The translations under genes were made by a program, and so were the position numbers. A stretch of DNA of 64,000 nucleotides from Leeuwenhoekiella parthenopeia (lineage in GTDB: Bacteria; Bacteroidota; Bacteroidia; Flavobacteriales; Flavobacteriaceae), in contig NZ_JAJGMW010000026.1 of assembly GCF_020782115.1 (NCBI RefSeq), positions 1-64,000 on the forward strand. The letters are read 5' to 3'. Below are positions 7,199-16,307 of the stretch, in pieces; position 1 is the stretch's first letter, and each line of letters opens with the position of its first letter. The notes beneath the pieces were generated by a model. That model searched no databases. It was not told where the DNA came from and saw only the letters and a list, made by a program, of their open reading frames with translations.

Positions 7199-10077
7199 AT
7201 GAAAATGCGCATCCTCAGTCTACTCTTGCTCGCTGTATCGGTTTCAGCTTTCGCCCAAACCCGCGATACGCTTGATCTGGAAGGTACCTGGGATTTTCAG
7301 ATAGACCGCGAAGATCAGGGAGAAATTGAAGCCTGGTTTTCAAAAAAACTAAAGGATAACATCATCCTGCCCGGCTCGATGCTGACCAACAATAAAGGCA
7401 ACGACATCACGATCAAAACGCAATGGACGGGCAGTATCTACGACAGTTCGTTTTACTTCAACCCCCGGTTTAAAAAATATCAGCAACCCGGAGATGTAAA
7501 ATTTCCGTTTTGGCTTACGCCGAAAAAAGAATACGTGGGTGCCGCCTGGTATCAAAAAGAAATCAACATTCCCAAAAACTGGAAAGACCGGCACGTTTTT
7601 CTGTTTTTAGAACGCGCGCATACCGAAACCGTCGTCTGGCTTGATGATCAAAAACTGGGGATGCAAAACTCGATGGTGGCTCCGCATCAATACGAACTGC
7701 CTCCCGAACTTAAACCCGGCAAACACACGTTAACCATTCGCGTAGACAACCGCATCAAGGCGATCAATGTAGGCCCCGATTCCCACAGCCTTACCGATCA
7801 TACTCAGGGAAACTGGAATGGTATTATCGGAAAGCTCAAACTCATCGCAACTCCTTCCATTTATATGGGCAACATTCAGGCGTATCCAAATCGCGAGCGG
7901 GCTGAAGTCACCTTCAAGATTCCTGTAAACCAACTGGAAGTCCGTAATTCTAAGGTATCGCTAAGCCTTCAGCTTTCAACCTTCAACACGGCTGAAAAAC
8001 AAAAATTAGCACCGCTAACCCAATCCTTCCGTCTAAACAAGCAAACCGATACCCTGCAAATTACCGCAAACCTAGGTAATAGCGTTCAGCTTTGGGATGA
8101 ATTCGACCCGGCTTTATACCTGGCTGATTTCCGCCTAAAGTCCAAAAAAGGAACAGATCAACAGCAGGTTGAATTTGGTGTTCGGGACTTCAAAACGGAA
8201 GGAAGATTCTTTACGATCAATGACCGACCTGTTTTTCTTAGGGGGACTCTCGATAATGCGATTTTTCCGCTTACCGGCTATCCACCTATGGATGTACCCG
8301 CCTGGGAACGTATCTTCAGCATCATTAAAAACCACGGACTCAACCACGTGCGCTACCATTCCTGGTGTCCGCCTGAAGCGGCTTTTAAAGCCGCAGATCT
8401 TGTGGGCTTGTACCTGCAGCCCGAAGGTCCCAGCTGGGCCAATCACGGTACTGCGCTGGGTGTGGGCCGCAACATCGATCGCTATATTTATGAGGAGACC
8501 AACCGTATGATGCAGCAGTATGGCAATTATGCCTCGTATATGATGATGGCTTACGGCAACGAGCCCCGAGGCAAACAGGTGGAATACCTCACGGCCTTTA
8601 ACGATTACTGGAAACAAAAGACACGCGCCGCCTGTATACCGGGGCTTCTGTGGGTGGCAGTTGGCCCGTGATTCCCAACAACGAATTTATGGTACGTGGC
8701 GGTGCCCGCGATCTAGACTGGAAAAACCGCGCGCCACAGTCGGCGGCTGATTTTAGCGACAACATCAAAAACTTTAGTGTGCCTTTCGTTTCCCACGAGA
8801 CCGGGCAGTATTGTGTTTTTCCCAATTTTGACGAAATCAAGAAATACACCGGCGCCTACAAGGCCAAAAACTTTGAACTTTTTCAGGAAGATCTGGCCGA
8901 TCATCATATGCTTGATCAGGCGGATGCCTTTTTTAAGGCTTCGGGAAAATTGCAGGTGCTGGCCTACAAATACAGTATCGAAAAAGCGATGCGTACGCCC
9001 GGCTATTCGGGCTATCAATTGCTTTCGCTGAATGATTATTCCGGTCAGGGAACCGCGCTGGTAGGGATTTTAGATGCTTTTTGGGACCCAAAACCGTATG
9101 TAAGCGCGGAGCAATGGCGTGAATTCAGCAGCGAGACCGTACCGCTAGCCGAGTTTCCGAAGTTTGTATTTACCAATGCCGAAACACTTACCGCAGATAT
9201 CCTAATTGCACACTACGGTGTCGAACAATTAAAAAATTCCATCAGCTGGCAGATTACTGACTTTGATGGCGCAGTCCTCGCAACAGAAACTTTCGATGCG
9301 GGTGCGATAGATTATGGACTTTCCGCTTTGGGTTCTGTAAAGTTTCCGCTTCGCGAAATAACCGAGGCTCAAAAATTGACCTTGAGGGTTGCTGTTCAGG
9401 ATAGCCTTTTTAAAAATCATTGGGATTTTTGGGTATTTCCGGAGTCACTCCCGGAGGTAAAAGGCAGCGTATATGAGTGCACGGTTTTAGACGAAAAAGC
9501 GTTACAAGTACTCGATGAGGGCGGCAGCGTTTTATTGAATGCAGCCGGTAAAATCGTCAAAGGCGCCGAAGTGGCACAGACCTTCCTCCCGGTTTTTTGG
9601 AACACTTCCTGGTTTCAGATGCGGCCGCCGCATACGCTGGGTTTCGTGGTAGATCCCGAGCATCCGCTTTTTAAGGACTTCCCTACCGATTCGCACAGCG
9701 ACCTGCAGTGGTGGAGCATCGTTAACAAGGAACAGGTGATGCATCTGGAGGACTTTCCACCCGATTTCAAACCGCTGATTCAGCCTATAGACACCTGGTT
9801 TATGAACCGCAGACTGGCGATGGCTTTTGAAGCCAAAGTAGGCAACGGCAAGCTGATCATGCTCAGCGTTGATCTCAACAATGCGGATAAGGACGCCGCC
9901 GCGCACCAACTGTATTACAGCCTGAAAACCTATATGAATTCGCCGGAGTTCGATCCACAAACCCAACTGGACGCAGCTTTAATACAGGATTTGATAACAA
10001 CCCCTTCGCGTCAACAGTTTGACAAATACACCAAAGACAGCCCAGATGAATTAAAACCGGAGCATAATGGGAATTAG
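7199..10077 (+). pseudogene. GH2-like glycoside hydrolase, split by a one-base frameshift
   Basis: Two frames together encode one protein of about 959 residues: 7199 to about 8620 and about 8621 to 10077. Signal peptide ends AFAQ. A jelly-roll sugar-binding domain (GTWDF, WYQKEINIP, FLFLERAHTETVVWLDDQKLG) and an immunoglobulin-like domain precede a TIM barrel with acid/base motif AYGNEPRG and likely nucleophile VSHETGQY, which falls in the second frame. Adding one G after the AAAAG ending at 8620 restores QKDTRRLYTGASVGGSWPV across the junction. Both halves otherwise read cleanly, so this is a recent mutation, a phase-variable site or a sequence error. Substrate is uncertain: galactosidase or uronidase activity on RG-I side chains is plausible from context. 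Confidence 0.8.
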
Positions 10078-10080
10078 ATT

Positions 10081-11022
10081 TTAATTACTAAATACCTCCT
10101 GAATCTGCTTCAACTCTGCAGGAGAAACTCGTATCGCAGTACCATGTCTAATCCCATCAGGAAAAGAAACCTGATCCGAAATATCGGTCCAGTTCTTAAG
10201 GTCTGCAGATTGAACCGCACCGTATTGATGGTCGGTATATTTATCAAAGTAAACGATCCAATTCTCATCCTTTTGAATGATGGTAGGACCTTCAGCCCAA
10301 TACTTTCCGGTGATGGGTGCGCTGGCTTGAGAATAGGGTCCGGTAAGGTTTTGCGCGGTGGCAACTTTTAAATTTTTACGGGCAGGCTCACGGGTTTCAT
10401 CCTTAAGAATCATCACATACTGCTCCCCATCCCATTGTATGGTCGCGTCAATCGAATTAAAACCGGGATCGTACAATACCCGGGCTTTAGTAAACGCTTT
10501 AAAATCCTTGGTAAGCGTATAATATATGCGATGATTGTACCCGGCATCGAGCTCCGATTGGGTTTCGGGATACAACCCGGGAATGGTTGTCGCCCAGTAG
10601 ATCATGTATTCGTCCTTTTGCGCATCATAGGTAATCTCGGGTGCCCAGCAGTTGCGGGCGGTTTCTTCATGTTCCATCACCGGAATCAATTGCTGTTCAG
10701 ACCAGTTAATCAAATCAGCCGAAGAGGCATAGCCAATACCGCGCTCGGTCCATCCGGTCGTCCACACCATATGATACCTGCCATCTCCGCCTTTAATCAC
10801 AGCGGGATCACGCATCAGCTTTTGCTCGCCTACTTCGGGAGTCAAAACCGGTTCGTCATTGTTCAGCGCCTTCCAGTTTAACGCATCGGTGCTGTAAGCC
10901 AGGTGCAGGCCGTCTTCGCCATTGCCTTTAAAATAAGTGAAAATATAGGCGGGCTCCTGGGCTTTACAGGACGTGAATGCAGTTGCAATTAATACGATAA
11001 GTACGGGCAGTTTTTTGAGCAT
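10081..11022 (-). CDS. GH43-like five-bladed propeller glycosidase (lipoprotein)
   Basis: About 313 residues from the ATG at 11022, chosen because it begins MLKKLPVLIVLIATAFTSC, a good lipoprotein signal; an upstream ATG at 11055 would add eleven residues before it. Propeller motifs include FTYFKGNGEDGLHLAYS, MRDPAVIKGGDGRYHMVWT, CWAPEITYD, DATIQWDGEQYVMILKD and YWAEGPTI, matching the GH43/GH32/GH117 fold, with acidic residues in RDP, APE and AEGP as candidate catalytic positions. In RG-I loci such enzymes usually remove arabinose or galactose side chains. It converges with the GH2-like gene (three-base gap) and heads the leftward half of the locus. The exact family or subfamily is not certain. 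Confidence 0.75.
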   Translation of the reverse strand: MLKKLPVLIVLIATAFTSCKAQEPAYIFTYFKGNGEDGLHLAYSTDALNWKALNNDEPVLTPEVGEQKLMRDPAVIKGGDGRYHMVWTTGWTERGIGYASSADLINWSEQQLIPVMEHEETARNCWAPEITYDAQKDEYMIYWATTIPGLYPETQSELDAGYNHRIYYTLTKDFKAFTKARVLYDPGFNSIDATIQWDGEQYVMILKDETREPARKNLKVATAQNLTGPYSQASAPITGKYWAEGPTIIQKDENWIVYFDKYTDHQYGAVQSADLKNWTDISDQVSFPDGIRHGTAIRVSPAELKQIQEVFSN

Positions 11023-11185
11023 AATAAAAATTTTGGCTATGTATTGTATAATCATTCGAAAGGACTGTCCCCTCGAGCGCAGTCGAGAGGTTATTAGTTC
11101 GTGTTATTAGGTTGGCGACTCGTCCCGACAACATTCGGGGGCGCTCGAACTGACTATTAAATGCACGAAATGAATACTATGCTTT

Positions 11186-12106
11186 TTATTCAGCAATCAA
11201 TCCATGCTTCTTCATCCACAGACTTAAAGCTTCCGGCCAGGCATTGGCAGTAGCCGAAGTGCCCATCCCAAAACCATGACCGCCATCTTCATACAGGTGC
11301 AATTCTACCGGCACACCCGCATCTTTTAAAGCCGAATAATACCGAATGCTGTTTTCAACCGGTACTGCACCGTCATCGGTAGCGTGTACTAAAAACGTCA
11401 TGGGTGTTTCCGGCGTAACCTGATACTCTCCGCTAAACTTATAAACCGCTTCCTGTGTTGGTTTTTTGCCCAACAAATTATCTCGCGAACCCTGGTGCGT
11501 GATGCCCTCCTGCATACTGATGACCGGATAAATTAAAATGGAAAAATTTGGCTTTGCCGAAACCCCTTCTGTGTTTTCATAAACCACATCCTCATAATGG
11601 GTAGATGCCGTTGCGGCTAAATGCCCTCCGGCTGAAAAACCCATAATGCCCACTTTAGCCGTATCAATACCCAACTGTACAGCGTTTTCCCGAACGTATC
11701 GAATGGCCCGCTGCGCATCCTGAAGCGGACCAATACTTTTGTCTTTCATAACACGATCGTGAGGTAAGCGGTATTTCAATACTATTCCGGTTACGCCCTG
11801 CCCGGCAAACCAGGCTGCCAGTTTATAGCCTTCCTTGTTGATGGCTAAGTGTCCATAGCCGCCACCCGGACAAATGACTACGGCCGTGCCATTGGCCTTA
11901 CCGGCTTCCGGCTTAAAAATGCTCAAAGTGGGTACGCTTACTTTATTATAACCGCGTATCGCTTCTCCTTCCAATTGCTGCTCTTCCCGGTAATCTGCAT
12001 CTGCAATTCGACCGGGTATTTCATCCCAAAGCGCAACTTCCTGCTGTTGTGCGATAAGGGCATTGCTTACAAATAAGCTCATTAAGATTAGGTGTTTTAA
12101 TTTCAT
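11186..12106 (-). CDS. Secreted alpha/beta-hydrolase, probable carbohydrate (acetyl) esterase
   Basis: 306 residues with a cleavable signal peptide ending IAQ. The oxyanion region VICPGGGYGHLA, nucleophile elbow GFSAGGH (Ser about 160), acidic residue in HATDDGAVP and histidine in EDGGHGFG give a complete Ser-Asp-His triad. This is the BD-FAE/acetyl-xylan-esterase-like hydrolase family that is common in carbohydrate loci. RG-I galacturonate is O-acetylated, so removal of acetyl groups ahead of PL11, GH28 or GH105 is the likely task. It lies between the GH43-like and GH105 genes in the same direction, with a small palindromic repeat (12168-12183) in the gap before GH105. Confidence 0.75.
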   Translation of the reverse strand: MKLKHLILMSLFVSNALIAQQQEVALWDEIPGRIADADYREEQQLEGEAIRGYNKVSVPTLSIFKPEAGKANGTAVVICPGGGYGHLAINKEGYKLAAWFAGQGVTGIVLKYRLPHDRVMKDKSIGPLQDAQRAIRYVRENAVQLGIDTAKVGIMGFSAGGHLAATASTHYEDVVYENTEGVSAKPNFSILIYPVISMQEGITHQGSRDNLLGKKPTQEAVYKFSGEYQVTPETPMTFLVHATDDGAVPVENSIRYYSALKDAGVPVELHLYEDGGHGFGMGTSATANAWPEALSLWMKKHGLIAE

Positions 12107-12200
12107 TCTGTAATTTAAATAAAGGCTGGAAAATACGCGGCTTTTAAAAGGCTTATTCGTTGTTCTCGCGCGATTCTATCGCGTGCTTATCAAAAAGCTA

Positions 12201-13322
12201 CTAATCAATACGATACATTTCAGCACCAGCTAAAAGAAAACAACCCAGACCATAATCTTCAAAATCGGGAATCTTCTCGTAAGAAAGCGGCTGACCGTCC
12301 TTAGGCTCTTTTCCGGTAGATTGCAACCAGCCCAGGAATCCGTTTTCATGCAGGCTGTCTGAAATCATCGCATTCCAGGCCCTGGTCACGACGGGCAGAT
12401 ATTCCTCACGGTCTAAAAGTCCGTTATTGATGCCGTAGGCGATCCCATAAACAAATAAGGCTGTACCTGAAGTTTCCTTGCCTCCAAAATGGGTAGGATC
12501 GTGCAAACTCACATTCCAAAACCCGTCTTTGCGCTGCACTTTGGCAAGGGCTTCGGCCATAGCCTGTAAATCTTCAACATACTGCTCCCGATGCGGTGCA
12601 TCTTCAGGAATGATGGAAAGCGTTTTGGCCAAAGCGGCAATCACCCAACCGTTCCCACGGCTCCAATACGAATCTTCCCCGTTTGGCTCGGTGTACGGCG
12701 GATCAAAATCTGCATCCCGCCACCAGAGTCCGTCTTCCGGATTAAAAAGTCCGTTACCTCCTATTCGGTTTCGGCTTTCCATATACATCTGGTACATTTT
12801 TTCGAAATAGCGTTCGTCATCTTCCAGCACACCCATTTTGGCAAAAACCGGCATCCCCATTTGTATGGCGTCAATCCAGTCCCAATCGTCGTTTTGGGGC
12901 GTAACCAAAAACTTCTGCATACAGGCACGCGTGTTTTTTAATTTTTCAGGATCGGGCTGCAGCATGTACAAATCGATATAGGTTTGCGCGGCATCGTAGT
13001 CATCGGCATTGCGGGTCTCGTTCCCACTGCGGAAGCCCCATTGGTGAAAATTGGCCCAGTCTAAAGCATACCGGTAATATTCGGCTTTGGGATAGATCTC
13101 GTGCAGCGCCATCAGCCCTTCGTAGTAAACACCCCGCGTCCAGATGTTGCTGGGGCGTTCTTTATTGGTAATAATGGTCTTGCCCACATCAGGCCATTTC
13201 TGCATAAAATAGGCATTGGCCAGTTCCATTTTTTCAAGAATCGCATCGCGTTCTACCGGTTTCTGCGCAGCACAATTAATGCTGAAAAGAGCACCGAAAA
13301 CGAGGAGTATGTATTTTTTCAT
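12201..13322 (-). CDS. GH105 unsaturated rhamnogalacturonyl hydrolase
   Basis: 373 residues, the normal GH105 size (YteR/YesR). After a signal sequence (FSINCAAQ; possibly a lipoprotein) come the alpha6/alpha6-barrel landmarks: WTRGVYYEGLMALHE, the conserved aspartate in NADDYDAAQTYIDLY, DDWDWIDAIQMGMPVFAKMG, EDSYWSRGNGWVIAAL and LQRKDGFW-like VQRKDGFWNVSL. The enzyme hydrates the 4,5-unsaturated galacturonate left by PL11, freeing it from rhamnose. It is separated from the GH106 gene by only 18 bases, so the pair is presumably cotranscribed and acts in sequence on the lyase product. Confidence 0.93.
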   Translation of the reverse strand: MKKYILLVFGALFSINCAAQKPVERDAILEKMELANAYFMQKWPDVGKTIITNKERPSNIWTRGVYYEGLMALHEIYPKAEYYRYALDWANFHQWGFRSGNETRNADDYDAAQTYIDLYMLQPDPEKLKNTRACMQKFLVTPQNDDWDWIDAIQMGMPVFAKMGVLEDDERYFEKMYQMYMESRNRIGGNGLFNPEDGLWWRDADFDPPYTEPNGEDSYWSRGNGWVIAALAKTLSIIPEDAPHREQYVEDLQAMAEALAKVQRKDGFWNVSLHDPTHFGGKETSGTALFVYGIAYGINNGLLDREEYLPVVTRAWNAMISDSLHENGFLGWLQSTGKEPKDGQPLSYEKIPDFEDYGLGCFLLAGAEMYRID

Positions 13323-13340
13323 CAGTTTGATTTTGAACGT

Positions 13341-16079
13341 TTATTTGGTTTCCAGGTTAAGCGGAATTAGGGTTACGGGGCCTAAAAGTCCGGAAGGGGT
13401 GGGCTCCCAGACCGAAGCATCAAAGGCTTTGTAATCTTTATTCACCATATTGATTTCATAGAAATTCTTCCACTCCTCACCGCGGCGTTCCTTGGCCCGG
13501 ATGCGGTTTGCCCCCAGATTGGTAACAGCTATTTTAAGAGTGTTGCCTTTAGGTTTTAAATCAGGAAGCCTCAACCGAAACGGTACAGACCAGGCCGTGC
13601 CTATATATTCATCATTCAGCCAGACTGCCGCACTTTCGCGCACATCGCCCAGATTGAGCATCCAGGCATCTGCAGGAGTTTCGGGTGTGTCAAAGTTCAA
13701 GGTATAGGTAGCAGTACCCGAAAAATTTTCAGCATCTGTTCCGAGTTGAGTCCAGGAAACAAGTGCATCAAGCTGTGCGGCTTCGGGAAGCACGGGGCCA
13801 CCTGCATCAAAGTTTAGCTTCCATCCTGTATCAAGAACAACTCCGTTACCTGCCGGGATTGCATACTCCCAATCAGCTTCAACGCGCTTCCGGGTTTTGA
13901 GGATCAGGGCATCCCCTGAAGCGATCTGCAGACGCACCCGGGTTTTTCCATTTTCAAGACGGGTCTCGGCGTTACCCTGCTTTCGCGTAAGCGGATCGAG
14001 GATCACCACATCGGTTGTGGTTTCATTAAGCGGAATAAAATCGTCTATCGCAGCGGCCGTATGATTAACCAGATAGTAGGTTTTAGAATTTCCGTTTGAA
14101 CGGCGAATGAATTTCAGTCCGCTTTCCACCAAAGTCTCGGGATATACCTCAGCGGCCTGAAGCGCCGGTTCCAGATCGGTCACAACAAGTTTGCTTTGGG
14201 TAATCAGTTTGTGGAGCGCTTCGGTTTGCTGCTCGTATTCAAAAAATCCCGGAACGCTTTCCGGCAGACCGGTAAAAATAATAGCGGCACCCTCTTTTTT
14301 TAATTCGATCAGCTTTTGCAGGGTTTTTAAAGGCATAAACTGCATTTCGGGAATGACCAAAGCCTTATAGCTTCCACCGGGTAATTCGATTTTACCGTTT
14401 ACCACTTTGGCTTTTGCCAAAAACGCATCCGACAGAAAATCGACTCCGTAGCCCTTTTTCATTAAGGTAGTTGTGGTTTCGTAAAACGGCGTGTCGAGCA
14501 ACCACTCGTTAAGCGAATGTATTTTAAACTGAAAAAACAACTGCCCGTCTTTAAAACTGTTATACTGATCGTAAACAGGCCAGTAAAGCAAAGTCTCGTT
14601 AGCTGCTTTCCCTTCCTGCAAAACGCTTTGCACATTGGTGAGATAAGAAAACAGGGCCGGAGCGTGATTCCAGATCGTATTTTTAGGGCTAAAGTTAACC
14701 GAAGCGTAAAACTTCCAGCCCGGCCAGCCGGCGCTTTCCGGCGAATAGGTAGAGCCGTGTAAAAAGATGTGGTTAACGCCGTTAAGCAGCAATTCTTCGG
14801 CTTCGGGCTTGGTTTGGGATAAAGCCGTTTTAAAATGCTCCCGGAGCCAGGTAAAGGTTTCGGAAGAAATCAAAGGTTTACCTGCGATATGTCCTGCCGA
14901 AGACGAAAATTTAAGCATCACGGGATCTGCATCTCCGGTACGAATATTTTCAGCCTCGCGTCTAAATCCGGTGATATCATAAGGCATAGAGCCAAAAGTC
15001 TCACACTCGGGTATAGCTGCCGAAGCATACAAATCAATCAGATTACCCGGCGAACCATGGGCCTGTAGTTTGGTTTTAAAACCGTGACGGTTTGCCCAAT
15101 CTGTCCAGGGCTCGTCGAAACGATTCAACAAAAGGTCAGACAAGGTCTCGCGGTAATCGCTTTTAACCCGGTTTCCTAAATCGTTATCGGTATCACTCAA
15201 TAATAGATTTATATGGGGTTTGAGATCATAGCCGCGATACTTCTGAAAATACTCGAAGAATTTCGGAGTGAAATCGGTGCCATAAACTTCATAACTGTCA
15301 TTAAAAATCGCCCGGAGATGGCCTTTTAGTTTAGCGAATGCTGTCTCATACGGCTGCACGTAATCTTCAAAAGCTTCCTGTGAATAATGATCAAGGGTAA
15401 AACCTGCTCCACCCGGCGCCGAGCGTTTTACCTGCTGCCCGGTTTTTCCGGTAAAGAGGGCATAGAGTGTATAATCCCTATCCTGCGGCGTCCAGTTCAG
15501 TTTTCCATCACGTACCTCAGCCGTTAAATCTTTAAAGTTTTCGTCGGAATCATAGGCCAACAAGGCGGTTAGTGTGGCGGGCTGCTTTTCGTTCGCATCA
15601 GGCTGTAGTTCAGCATTAAAAGCCTCTCCTTTTTTGAGTTCGTAACGCTGCACAATCAGTTTGGTAGCCGCATACTCCTGTTCTACCTGCGGGCCGCCAT
15701 AGGGCCAGCCGGTTCCCAGAACCATGTCAACCCCCAGTCCCAGACTGTCTGCAGTAATCAACGTATAATCAAGCATCTCCAGCCACTGGGGCGAAAGATG
15801 CGCTAAGAACCGATCTTCTGCTCCTTTAGCCCCATAAATAGGGGTGATTTCCACACCTCCCAGTCCGGCTTTTTGAAAAGCGATGAGGTGTTCTTTGATA
15901 TTGGGTTTGTCAACAGCACTGCCCATCCACCACCAGCGCGTCCAGGGCTTTGTAGTTTGTTCAACATTGGGCCAAAGATCCGGGGAGCTGGTCACCGGCT
16001 CTACCTGTTCCTGAGGTTTGCATGAAAACACACTGCAACAAAAGACTAAAAAAAACAGGTATTTGAACGGAAAAGGCAT
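13341..16079 (-). CDS. GH106 alpha-L-rhamnosidase
   Basis: 912 residues. Lipoprotein signal with lipobox SVFSC. The N-terminal catalytic region has the family pattern PWTRWWWMGSAV, AGLGGVEITPIYG and VDMVLGTGWPYGGP, followed by a long TIM-barrel and beta domains; a C-terminal jelly roll ends NLGANRIRAKERRGEEW. GH106 removes terminal alpha-L-rhamnose with inversion, the step needed after GH105 exposes rhamnose on RG-I oligosaccharides. The gene is divergent from SusC, sharing the 16080-16307 promoter region, and its frame is intact throughout. Confidence 0.92.
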   Translation of the reverse strand: MPFPFKYLFFLVFCCSVFSCKPQEQVEPVTSSPDLWPNVEQTTKPWTRWWWMGSAVDKPNIKEHLIAFQKAGLGGVEITPIYGAKGAEDRFLAHLSPQWLEMLDYTLITADSLGLGVDMVLGTGWPYGGPQVEQEYAATKLIVQRYELKKGEAFNAELQPDANEKQPATLTALLAYDSDENFKDLTAEVRDGKLNWTPQDRDYTLYALFTGKTGQQVKRSAPGGAGFTLDHYSQEAFEDYVQPYETAFAKLKGHLRAIFNDSYEVYGTDFTPKFFEYFQKYRGYDLKPHINLLLSDTDNDLGNRVKSDYRETLSDLLLNRFDEPWTDWANRHGFKTKLQAHGSPGNLIDLYASAAIPECETFGSMPYDITGFRREAENIRTGDADPVMLKFSSSAGHIAGKPLISSETFTWLREHFKTALSQTKPEAEELLLNGVNHIFLHGSTYSPESAGWPGWKFYASVNFSPKNTIWNHAPALFSYLTNVQSVLQEGKAANETLLYWPVYDQYNSFKDGQLFFQFKIHSLNEWLLDTPFYETTTTLMKKGYGVDFLSDAFLAKAKVVNGKIELPGGSYKALVIPEMQFMPLKTLQKLIELKKEGAAIIFTGLPESVPGFFEYEQQTEALHKLITQSKLVVTDLEPALQAAEVYPETLVESGLKFIRRSNGNSKTYYLVNHTAAAIDDFIPLNETTTDVVILDPLTRKQGNAETRLENGKTRVRLQIASGDALILKTRKRVEADWEYAIPAGNGVVLDTGWKLNFDAGGPVLPEAAQLDALVSWTQLGTDAENFSGTATYTLNFDTPETPADAWMLNLGDVRESAAVWLNDEYIGTAWSVPFRLRLPDLKPKGNTLKIAVTNLGANRIRAKERRGEEWKNFYEINMVNKDYKAFDASVWEPTPSGLLGPVTLIPLNLETK

Positions 16080-16154
16080 GGAGTTAATTACGTATAGTTA
16101 TACCAAAGACGGTTACGAAGTTCGGTTAAAAATAGGCTGAACCTGCAAAAAAGC

Positions 16155-16232
16155 TATCCTGTGCCGTCCTGTGAAGAGCTCAGTAAACCAAAAAAAAGAA
16201 GCAGGACAGTACAGCACGGTAAGTACAGGATA
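16155..16232. promoter_or_regulatory. Inverted repeat in the GH106/SusC divergent promoter region
   Basis: TATCCTGT at 16155-16162 faces ACAGGATA at 16225-16232, and a second related pair (CCGTCCTGTG on the left, TACAGCACGG on the right) lies inside with a small offset. A CAGGAC also occurs at 16202-16207. The ACAGGAT core recurs in the GH28 leader at 3767-3784. This placement between divergent PUL operons suits an operator for a shared regulator, but no protein can be assigned to it from this window. Confidence 0.4.
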
Positions 16233-16307
16233 CCCTCACAATAGATTTTGTATAATTTTCAAAAATAAATGGCGTTTCCCTACGCGCTCTCAATCCAAAA
16301 ACCAATT

